The notes under the pieces were generated by a model. The model saw only the letters and a program-made list of their open reading frames with translations. It ran no database searches and was not told the DNA's origin. Both the position numbers and the translations under genes were made by a program. A stretch of DNA of 64,000 bases from Apus apus (taxonomy: Eukaryota; Chordata; Aves; Apodiformes; Apodidae): assembly GCF_020740795.1 (NCBI RefSeq), contig NC_067282.1, forward strand, positions 178,068,274 through 178,132,273. Direction: 5' to 3'. Below, piece by piece: positions 26,429 to 38,400 of this stretch. Every line of letters starts with the position of its first letter. Position 1 is the first letter of the stretch.

Positions 26429-29400
26429 GGTCATTTTAATTCAGAGCCCTGCATTTTTTTATAATATTAGTATTTTTTTGTGTCTTTAAGAGCTGTCATT
26501 TTTTCTATCCATCATTTTTTTTCCTGCTAGCCAGCATCTCCAATACAAAGATACAATGCCACAGGTGCAGAGTTTTGTTTCTTGAGAATTTATTTTTTAA
26601 GGGGTTTCCCCATCACCCTTCTGAGATAATTTTTCAAACAGCTCAGGAAACTCTCTCCATCTTGATAGGGCATGTAAGCCATCAAAATGTTTTAGCACCT
26701 TGGCGAGCTAGAGTCTCAAGACCTGCATCCATTAAACAAATATGTTGCTGTAAGCTCAGGTTTCTGCTAAGTCTCTGCCAGAAAAAACATGACTGTCTAT
26801 TTCAGGGAGAATCACCCATTTGGGCTGACATGCAGATTACTGTTCTCATTACTGTCTGAGTCAAGATATGTGACAATGCTTTATAGGCTCAACTTGCAGG
26901 TGTTAGTTGAGGTGTTAGTTCTCTACCCTGTAGTGGAGAGATAAATAACAAAAAATTATTTTATAATGCTTGTAGTAGAGAATTTAAGACAGCGTGTGTA
27001 CTTCTGTTCTCTTTGAATTGCTCTGGAAGACATACTGTGGTAAAATTCTTATCTGGTAATGAATGTTTTCACCTCTCAAGTAATGTCTGCATATATATAA
27101 TAATTCATTTTTATATACGTATGTACATATGTGTATACATTAATTATTATATATAGGTGTATGTGTATATTAATTACTGTGTTGAATTTGATTTCTCAGG
27201 ATTTCAAAACCCATTTTTCACTCTGGCAAACTTTCACTTAGCCTCCCTGTTGAGCTAGAAGTATAAAACTTTCTGTTTAGCTGATTTAAATTGTTTTTAA
27301 ATACATATATAGCAGATTCACATTTTGGTTTTTTCACTTTAAATTAAAAGAATCAGTTATTTATGGGTTGGGTACCAGTGTAAGTGCATACTAAGTTACA
27401 AGTTCATATGCTGACCAATCAGCAGTGCTTCCATGCCCCTAGTAGGAAAATTTTGGGCAATCAGACTTTTCTCCCACTTTGCATGAGCAGCAAACAGCAA
27501 ACTTTCTTATTATCTGTATTTTCATTTAATGTCATTTTTGTCATCTCTGTGTTTGATTGACTCAACTGTGATCTAAAATTGTCCTGTACTTTTTTTTTTT
27601 TTTCAGATAAACTTTATTTTTATTTTGCTTGCTCTCACATACTTAGGATTGATCTCACTGTGTATATCTACAGCTATTTTAAGGATATTATCTTGTGCTA
27701 TTTTCCTTTTAATATGTTGGTCTGTTTACCTTTGTATCTTAGATTGCAGTGTTTATACTGTGAAAAAGTCTTCAGAGACAAAAACACACTTAAAGATCAC
27801 ATGAGAAAGAAGCAGCATCGCCGAATCAATGCCAAAAACAAAGAATATGACAAATTTTATATCATTAATTACTTGGTAAGTGGTTCTATGAATAATTAGT
27901 AAATTTACTGAAGAGATACAGACAATATCTTGTTAAAAGTGAGTAATTCCAAACCAGCAATTAGGACAAAGGTCAAAAATTGAGTGAAGGACTCTTAAGA
28001 AATACGCTCATTTGTGGTATGATATTCTGGATAATTGTTAAACTAAGGATTAGTAAACATTTGTTCTTGAGAATTGATTTTGAGAGATGCAAGAAGGCAG
28101 CTTGAAGAGACACTAATCATCATGTCATCAGTGCTCAGTCTCTGCCTGAATAACTAGAAGAGAAAATGAGATAAAGTAATGAAGTACATGGAAGTCTGAC
28201 TTGATTGCTATTGGCTTTGAGCTTGTTTTCTAAAACCTTAAGGTGGAAGTGCACTACAGTGTATAAACTGAATGCAAAGATGAGGAAAATGAAGGATACA
28301 TAGATGAAAAAAAAAGTGGTTTTAGCCTCCAGGTATGTGTACATTGGTAGGCATTAATATTCTTTATCTCAGACCTTTGGTAGTGTGTATGCATATGTGT
28401 GTAGCTGTTTTGCACTTACTGTCTTCAACTCACAAATATAGGAGCTACTTGAAAAGCTGCTACATTCTGTGCCAAAATTAACTATATTTTACCTGAACTA
28501 GTCTTCGTGCCATCTACATGTGTTAATATCCAGATTATAAATAGGCATCCTGTGTTGTTTTACCTGCTCTTTAATTTCTCTCCCTGGGTTTTACTCTACT
28601 ACTAAGAACAAAAAGTTGTATGTTTAATGCTCTGACAAGTCCCTTCTACCCAAGATGGAGTGAATTCCCACTGTGATCTTGTATACTTCCCCTCCAAAGA
28701 TCAATGACCTGAGGTCTGTATTTTCTTTTCTAGATATTCAGGTATCACTGCTTTAAAAACTGACCTATACTTTCTGTACAGTGGGGAGAAAGTTGTGAAG
28801 TTCTGCAGGGTAGATGGTTTCAGCTTCTCAACAGAACTGAGCATTCACTTCTTCCTTGCAAGTTGACAGACTTGAATGTAATGTAATTGCTTTAAGTTAT
28901 TTTAATAGTTTCATTTTTTTCTGCTAGTCCTGCAGGTATTTTTATGTTTTCAGAACATGGCATCCTTTTAAAATTACCTTTGTCTCTAATTTGCATTCAT
29001 TGTTCAGATTTTAATCTGTTCCAGCTTTAATCAGGAGACTGAGCTAGTTGACTGCCTGGAAGCACAGAGAACCATGTGATATTTCTTAAGAACTTTTAGA
29101 GAAATGCAGGGAGGTTATAGCATCACTGCAGACACAGTGGCTCAGTCATGATAATAAGCACAATATGCCAAGATAAATATAACACCAAGACTAATACTCA
29201 TATACCTAGCCTCTTTTGTCACTGAGTGTAGCTGCTTCAAAACTGGTGGCCTTGCCCCTGCTGTCTGCTGAGAATGATCCATGACCTCTACACTCCCTAA
29301 ACCATGTCCAGCATTGTCTGGGTCGTGCTGTTGGTATGACCATGGAGCATGGAAACTGCTAAACAGTGTGGGCAGTCACAGGACAGTGCTCAAGTCAGTG

Positions 29401-32400
29401 CCTTGGTCCTCTTTAGTTATTACTGGCATTCTGGGCAGAACTTTGCAGAGTAACTTCTTATGCCAGCCTGAACCAATTCAGGTATGAATCACTTAGCAGC
29501 TTCACTTAGAGATGTATATTTCAGTCCTTGCTATTACAGACAGAGAATGGTAAATATAATTCAAATGAGATATGTCAAACCACCAAAATGTTTAAAATTG
29601 GGCAGGGGGTTCTGCATGTGCAAGGTCTGTACCAATGTGCTGCCAGTGCTTCTTCTGGGTCATTTCTTTGTTGGCTCTATTTGCTCTTCTACAGCCATGT
29701 TTGCTTTCCACATATTTTCAGTTGTCTTACACTATATTCTACCCAGTGGGCTGTTTCTACTCAGTCTTTCTGATCCCTCAAACTATATCCATGTCAGAAC
29801 TTCTGACATTTCCTCTTTAAAGAGAGGATTTTTTTGAATAAAGAATTAAAAACAGACTAAAAGCTCTGTCTTAAACACTTATAAAATAGTTTGTTATAAA
29901 AAGTGTATTTGCACGCTAATGTTGCATAAGACAAAATTTTTCATTAACGTAAAATCTTTAGGATAGTTCCTACACAGTAGAAAGCGTGTGCTTTCAAAGT
30001 ACCCTTTGGAAAACGTTTTATTTTTATACAAAGGAGAAGAAGTTTAAAAGGAGGTACTTTAATTTGTTCACTAGGGCTTCAACAGATTGGCCTTTACATG
30101 TAAGGAGAAGTAACATTATTCTTTACTGCACGTATTTAGTCTACAGTAGTTTATATTAATATGATAGAATATATTTTTTTAGCTGAGTCCGTATTCAGTG
30201 AATTCTAGATGTTACATGATGTCTGCTTTCTGTAATGACTTGATGTAGTGATTTTGCTTCCTCTCCCCCAGCACTTCACAATTTACTAGAGGTTTGTTTT
30301 CTTTTAATGTGTGCTATCAAGCTTTACTGACTTCTCAATCAGTCAGTAAAAGAGCTTTGCTTTGCGTTGCTCTAAATATCCAGGGGAGTTACACAATTTC
30401 ACAGGCAGACATGGATTAGAAATCTTACCTGAAAATGACAGATGTACTGTTTCAAAATTTACTACTGAATTCATTGTGACCTAAATATGTCAGCATAAAA
30501 TTTATCTATTTTATATATGTTCTCACGGGAAATTTTGAATTTTGAGAAAGTAACAAAGATAGTTCTATTTCCCATGTTTGATCCAGTTTGTTTCTATCAT
30601 AAAGAGACTTTACTATAAGACTAAGTAGGTTTCTAATTATAAACATCAATATTATCACAGTCTTATCCACTTTACTTTTAGGATGTGCACCATAAAGTTT
30701 TTCTATCAGTTAATGGATCTTAAGCTAGTTAAATGGATAGTTCTTTAGTACAACCATCTTATAGACATTATTGCCCTTTCTTTATAATTTTCCATTACAT
30801 GTTACCTTCACCAAGCACCATGTAAAATAGTTGTATTAAGCTGAAACTGGCAGTTCCTTTATTTTGTGGCTTTTGAACTGAGACATTTTAAGGTCTTTTT
30901 GTTCAGTTATCCTGAGACTGCTGAATTGCATCTTGATCTTCTGGCCAATTCTTATTTCTGTTTTTAAGCTGATGGTAGAGCTCCCATTGGTTTAACTTAG
31001 AGCACTAGGCTTGCCTGCTTTCTTCTTTTCCCTCCATTCTGCTTCTAGTGTCACTTGTGATTTTAGTGTAGTTGTGAGAGTCTGTTTTCATAATTTAAGG
31101 TACACTTTTATGTCTGCGTGTTGATAATTCCCCCCACTAAATTTCCAGTTCACCATAGATAGCAATGAGCTATGTGAGTGCAAAATTATTTGGAAATATT
31201 TTAGTATTTTGAGGCTTCTTACGACTTCTGTCATGACCTACAAGCTGCTTTGATATGTCTGTCTCCATATTATTGACATGCTCTTTTGCTTACAGCTTAG
31301 TGTTAAGACTAGTATGCGTGGTCTTTAGTAGGCATGAAAGGTTTTTTGTCATGTGTAACATTTTTTTCATAGGTAAGTATCAAAAGTTTATTCTTAGATA
31401 CTGTTATGGTTTCTTGTCTCTCTCCTGGCTGGCTCTCCAATAATGTCGTGGTTTGAACCCAGCACAACACCAAAGGAACAGCCCCATGGCTGCTCACTCA
31501 ACTCCCCCACTCACACACACACTCTGGGATGAGGAGGACAAAGCTCATGGGTTGAGACAAAGGACAAGGAGGGTTCTTCACCAATTAAGGTGCAAAGCAG
31601 ACTCAACTTGGGGAAAAAAAATAATAATTTAATTTCACGCTAATCAAACACACACAGGACACAGACAACACAAAGAGCAGGGCTTGCATATGTTACCCCA
31701 CCCCTCCCTTCTTCCCCGGCCCAAATCACTTTGTTCCCGGTTTCTCTCCCTCCTTCCCCCCAGCAGCACAGGGGGACAGGGGATGGGGTTTAGAGTCAGT
31801 TCATGGGCTGGTGGTTCTTGCTGCTCCTTCCTCCTCAGGAAGAAGGATTCCTTACAGTCCTTCCCTGCTTCCCCACGGGGTCCCTCCCATGGGAGAGAGT
31901 CCTCCGCAAACCTCTCCTTCTTTAATCCTTGCCAACGAGGTCCAGAGCTGCTCCAGCCTGGGCTTCTCACAGAGTCACGGCTGCTTTGAGAACAGCCAGC
32001 TCCCCTGGTGCCAGGGTCTTCCAAAGCTACATAATCAGAGTCCACAGGCAGCAAATCCACTGGCCACAAAATCCAGGTCCACTGCTGAAGTTCACCCCTC
32101 CTGATACATTCAAGGAACGTTCCATCACGTTTCTCCATGAATGCAGGGGGACAGCTGCCATCTCGCCATGGGTTGCAGGGAAACTTCTGCTTGGGCACCT
32201 TCTTCCCCTTCTTCCTCACCAACAACCAGCACCAGCACAGCTCTTCTTTTTCTTTAAGTGCTCCTCTGCTCAGGTGTTATATCAGTTCTTTCGTATGTTA
32301 ATCGCAGAGGCGCATCTATTGTCCCTCTAATGGCTCCTTGGCTGGCTTTGGAGCAGGGGGAGCTTCTCAGCTTCTTACCAGAGCCACTCCTGTGGCCCTT

Positions 32401-35400
32401 CCCCCACTACCAAAAATCCCAGCAAACCAGCACAGATACTTACATTAAATTAGAGAAGGAGTTTTACAATTATGCAGATGACTGGAGAGGCAGTGGGGTC
32501 ACTTCTCCAATTAATTTGGAGATCTTTTGTCAGCACTGTGTAAGTATTGAAGATGACATCAATCCTGTTCAGAAAGACTTGAAGTATAAATTGAAAAAGA
32601 CCAGCTCACGCTAGGGGTTGAAGAACTGAGCAACAACACATGCAAGATACATATGTAGGTTACCTTACTACTTTTTTCTCCAAAATAATTTCCAACCTAA
32701 TTTTCTTGTTTCTGTTCCTGTGTTGGCATGGCGCCCCATGACTCACCTTGCACAAAGAGTCAATAAAAATGGGGAGGAAAGAACTCTTTTGTCTGTGGTG
32801 CCTGCTGGAAGCTATATTCCCAGCCCAGGGAACAGCGGTGGATCCAGACTGACAGGGCCTTTCTGAGTTCACCAGTTTGTTACCAGCAGCACTTTAAATA
32901 CAGAGTAAGCTTTGTCATAAACACAGATTTCCAAATTGACTAATGGCATATACCTGTAGTAATGTAACATCACTATAATGAATGTGCTTATGACAAAGCT
33001 AGACAGCTGAAAATGGTACCTGTTACTTACTAGAAAACTTGTTTCATAAAACCTTTACTTTTCCACAAAGATAAAAAGATGTTTTCTCCTTACTGCCAAG
33101 CCCTGAATCATCTTTATTACGTGTTGGGAGCTTGAGGGATATTTTTTCTTATAGGGCCTACTATTTAGATTTAGCATTTTTTTTATATAGGCAGGGTATA
33201 TTTAGTAAAATAGTAAAGGAAAATCTTTCATCAATTGGTGATAGTTCAAGACTTAATAAAATCCCCCAAGTGGCAGAATACTTAATCTTAGAATTCATCG
33301 AAGATGTCTTAACTACTGTTGCAGTAAGACGATCTCTTCTATGTGATAAAACATCTCTTAAGTTCTGCAGCAATATAAAACAATTTGGATAATTGCAGTA
33401 ATGCAGATAAGAAGGGTGAAAGAAAATTTACAGGGGAAAGCAGCATCTGTTTGGAGTTTCTGAGCATGTAGTTCAGTAACTGCTCTTTTGGGAAAACTGC
33501 TTGAGATACCAGCTGTTGTTTCTAGTTTCTCCCATATCAGCACTTCTTCTGAAGTTGGGATATGTTGCCTCAGTGAAGCATGCAGACCTTCCTGTAGAAC
33601 CCTTAAAACTGTGCTCAAGGTGAAAAGATATATTGTCTGTGAATCAGTTAATCTCTGTGCATATAGATGTCATTCTGGAAAAGGCAATCAAACCACACAC
33701 ATTTGCATGCTCTCCTCACTTTTCTGTAAGAACCTCCTCTCTGTGAGGTACAGAGGAAGAATGTTCAAGTTGGTTTTCCTTGGTTGTATATCAAGGCCTG
33801 GAGATTTGGGTTTTTTTAATCATGCATTTGCTACTATTTGAACTATTAACAATGCGAAGTCTAGTTTTTCTTCTGTTTTTGTTAAGAATTTCTTGCGAGT
33901 CTCTAGAGATGATTGCTAGGAGCCCTTGCATCTTGGATGAAAGAGAAAGGGAAGTTGAATACCTAACAAAGGCACCCTTAATCCCAGATGCCCATCAAGC
34001 TGTAGGACTGGAATAGTGTTTTTTAAAAAAAGAAAATTTAAAACAAAACAAAAAAAAACCAAACAGAAAGACCTTAAAGAATGTTTTGAATAACTCTTTC
34101 CAACCCAGTTGATCAGCTTCAGTCTCTTGGCACTTTCATCATGCTAGTTATCCATTTGCTGAGCAATTTTCTAGTGATTCAAGGCATTATTAGCTTTTTG
34201 CTTTTTTGTTGTTTTTTTTTTCTCCACTGAATATAAATAGGTGAGGGAAACAGAGGCTTCTTACAAAGGTGTTTCTCTGCCTTACCCACAGCAACACCAT
34301 ACAGAAACAGCAACAGCAACAAAGCTTGTGCCTGGTTTTCCCCTTTCACCATTAATTAAAAGGTGAAGCTTAATATTGGCTGCTGTTGTGAACATGCTCT
34401 TTTGTGCACATATACTTCAAGCTGGTAAGGGGAAAAATTATGAGCATCTGTCTTCATTTTGCAGTGGTTGTGTGCTGCTATCCTCTCATTAAGGTGTTAG
34501 CATTAGCAGAGCGGTAGGAAACTAGTGTGCAGCTGGGGGAACATGTGGTGAGATGTGTTAATGGCTTCATGTTACCTCATAGTAATGGTGACATTAATGA
34601 GTCTCCCCCTATAACTCGAAGAGTTTACACACCACCATGTAGCATCACTGAAATAATTACTGAATTTTCTTTCTGTGATATACGATGACATTATGTTTAG
34701 AGCTGCCTGGAGACATTTGTTTATCATTTACCTGATAGACAGTAACAGCTCTGAAAATTCTCATTAAATTGTTCAGTGATGGATATATTTTCCTTCTTTT
34801 TCCAAACAACCATAAAGACAATAATAGCTCTTGTTCCTAAAGATGTTATTAAATGTATTTATCAGAAGGAATAGCTGAATGAAATAAATGAAAGTGATCT
34901 TTTTATTAGCTACCTTTTTTTTTAATGGAGACAAGATTGTCAGCTATGATCTTTGTGAATCCTTCACAGCCATCAGAAGTCTGAGTTCAAAAATACTATT
35001 TTGATTACTGCTTAGTTTGCTCTAGTTTATTTTTAAAGGTAGGAAGAATGAGAGAAAAGAAGAACACTAGCTAAAGATCACTGTTGGTATTTCAGTAGAG
35101 CACTTCAGCTTTTTATTGCCTGTTATTTATATCACAGTCACGCTGGGAGTGCTTCCCTTTGTGCTGAATGTTGCACAAATGTATTGTGATATTCTTTGTG
35201 TTCAAGGTCTTTAAGATATAAATAAACTAAACAAAATAGTAAAAAGAAGAACAGACACCATGAATAGATGTGATTACATGTATGTTTGAGAACAGAATGG
35301 AAGAGAAACTGGAGTCTAGCTCAGAGGTCTGTGCTGTGGCTCATACTGCCTTCCTGGAGTACTCTCTAGTTAGATGTACACCATGTTGTTTTGCTGACAT

Positions 35401-38400
35401 AACCTTGTACAAGGTATGAATGCTGGCTGGTGTAACTATACCAGCTAAAGTCTCAGGTGTGATATCTGAATTGTTTAAGCAGCACATGCTGCATGAAGAG
35501 CAAGGTAGTCAGATTGGATTGATGGCAAACTCGAGACAATGATAACATACCCACCTCAGGAACGCCTTAGTAGTGTTGCAACACTCTATTTGTACACAGA
35601 GCTCAGACATGTTTCTTGAGATCTGTGTGCCAAATCATCTTCTTCCCAGACATAGGGTGGAGAATGCCCCATTAAGAGACAAAATTAATTGTTATTTTAA
35701 AAATTATTACCAAGCAGTGTGGTATGACTAACTTTAACTCACAGAAATACCATTGTGATCCAAAAAAAGATGTTTATTGTGACTTCCCAGATGTTTATTC
35801 AGATGATATATTAAATGTGATGTAAATCAGGAATTTTTTTTTTTCTTTTATTTTTCTCCCCAGGAATTTGGAAAGTCCTGGGAGGAAGTGCAGTCAGAAG
35901 ATGACCGGGAATTACTAGATAACCTAGAAGAGTAAGAGTAACTTATGTGCCCGTTATGAAGACTTGCAAGATCATTATTGTTGAAAGCAGCTAGGGGAAA
36001 ATGCTGTGCATAGCTAGCACACAGTTAAAATTCATTTAAGCCAGTCACATCAACTCCAAATTGTTCTCATGAAAGACACTTTTCCACAAGGAGGGCTGTA
36101 AATTTCATATTTCAACCACAAGCCTATTTTTTATTGCACGTAGTTCAAACAAGGGCCTTTTGGGTTTGTTATAATGTACGCAAAACATTTTTTTTACTAA
36201 ATTGCACTTAAAATTGGTTGAATTTGTTTTATTCAAATTTAAAAATCAAGAGTAAGTATAAAAAATATCAGCATGTGAAATAGGTGGCATTAAAAAGTAA
36301 ACAGGTAAAAAGGCAAAAACTAGAGATTAAAACAGGATTTTGCCCAGGGAGGCTGTGGAAGCCCCATCGCTGGAAGTGATAAAAGTCAGATTGGATGGGG
36401 CTTTGAACAACCTGGTTTAGTGGGAGGTGTCCCTGCCCATGGCAGGGGGGTTGGAACTAGATGATCTTTAAGGCCCCTTCCAACCCAAACCATACTATGA
36501 TTCTGTGATTTTGAAGGAAACTTCTCAGTGGTGCTGATTTAGGGTGGTATCTGCTTTTCCTCTGTGGTCAGCTGTAGTCCAGGCCTTCAGATCACTGCAG
36601 GGGTGGCTTCCTGGGCCATAGAGAATTAAATAAGCAAGCAGTAATTAGTGAGTGTCAGGGCCCTGACCTTCCTGGTTCTGTCTGTAACTTGAGCTTAATT
36701 TTACTTGTTTACACCTGGTTGCAATAATAATTCTATTTCTCAGTGTATTATGGATCTAAATGGATGTGTTAGTAAAGTATTTATTCTCTGAGTGCATGTC
36801 TAAATGTAGCATGAGTGTTTTTTTCAGGAATAATATTTTATAAGTAAATAACACTTAGAATTAACTCGGTCTGATGATTATGTCTTTGGCTGGTGTTTTG
36901 AAAGAAAAGAAATGTATAAAAGAATTTTAAAAGACCTTATAAAAATAAACACCAAACACAATCTTTGATGACTTGCCAAACTGGACAGAAAGTCAAGTTA
37001 AGATCCTGTTGATTAGTGCAGGCAAATTCAAGTAGGACTTAACTGCCTGTCTGCACAAGAATTACCCAGCAGCATCTTCTGAGTTTTTCCTGAATTAGCG
37101 TGGGTTTTTTTTTAGACTGTAAACCAGATTCTAATGATATTTCCTGCTATAAATCCACACTGTCTCTTCTATTCCTTTAAAGTATTCTTTTTCTCTGGAT
37201 TTATTTCTGGTGCTGTGAGTGCAGAATCTGAAGTGCCCTTTCACAAAATGTCTCTTCTCTTTTCCACAATTAAATGAATCTTTTTGACTCTTGATCATAA
37301 GAGATTGGTCTGACTGGGAAGAGCATCCTGTGTGTGCAGTTTGCCTGTTCTGTGAACAACAAGCAGACACCACAGAAAAATTGTATCTTCACATGCAGGT
37401 AAGACTTGCTTAAGTATCAGTTCTTTCATCACTTGGGAATTAACAAGTCAGATTGTAGCATTCTTGTTAAGATCAAGACTGCTGCTGCATTAAAACGTCC
37501 TGTTTAGTGCAGAGCTAAAGTACCGGATGCATCTCCAGCATCTGTTGTCTAAAATATGCAATGGAGTCAAGTTTTACATTGGGAGTACAACTTGCTCTTG
37601 TGAGTGTACAGGCAATAAAGAGGTAGCATCTTTAATTTTGTAATCACTTCATGAATTAATACATTTGATAGCATCTGTGTTTCAGTTTTGGTAAACTATT
37701 TAACAGGAGGGTTGCAGTTTAACAGAATATGAAAGTTTCTGATGAAACAAAACTTTTGGGGGTTTGCTTCATATATTAGTGTTTGCATGTCTATATGCAT
37801 ATGTCTGTGTCAGTCTATGAAAAGCTGAGCTGTTTTAACTTGGAATAGTATAAGTAGTGGAAATAAGCTATTTTATTTTTTCCTTTTTTACCTCCCCCCT
37901 CCAGAAATCACATGGATTTGACTTTCCTAAAATAAAATCAGATCATGGTGAGTAAGAGATGCTGCAATTGTCAGCATTTGGCGCTAGTGTGGAGAAAACC
38001 ACATCATAAGGATACTGGAAAACAACTGTATCAATTTGATTTTTTGTTCAGGCATTTAACTTTCTCATTATGGAAACTGTTTCTGCCAGCTCTACAAAAG
38101 AACACAAGAAACACTTTATTTTTCTGGAATTGTTGTTAGTGCCAAAGACATGTGCTATTTTCTTTAAAACCATTGGATTCTTTTGCAGAGTGGTTTCTAC
38201 AAATGCCCACTCTGTGAGTCCCAGGTCTGGCTGTTGGGGCCCTGGAAAAAATAATAATTTACCAACAACAATAATATTGATAATTAGTATTATTTTGTTG
38301 GTGCTGTTGTTGTTATGCCTGTTAGGACTTGCTTGCAACTTAGAAGGTTGTGCTCTAAGCTGTGTTTGGCCAATGTTTGCTTTCTGCTGCAGCTTTGAGA

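Larger units (their letters stand above)
27876..35863 (+). other. ZNF277 intron 7 (about 8 kb)
   Basis: GT-AG intron with donor GTAAGT and a long pyrimidine tract before CCCCAG. It holds the 1,033-bp solo LTR at 31402-32434. An A-rich stretch lies at about 34024-34070. Parts 27900-31390 and 32440-35830 contain no gene or repeat that I recognise. Open frames such as 33132-33392, 33488-33841 and 33780-34016 have no supporting features. Confidence 0.8.

Noticed and set aside
31644..32225. 193-codon open frame on the minus strand, the longest in the window
   Set aside because: It lies wholly inside the solo LTR. The composition is G+C-rich and stop-poor, no domain is recognisable, and it overlaps open frames on the plus strand.
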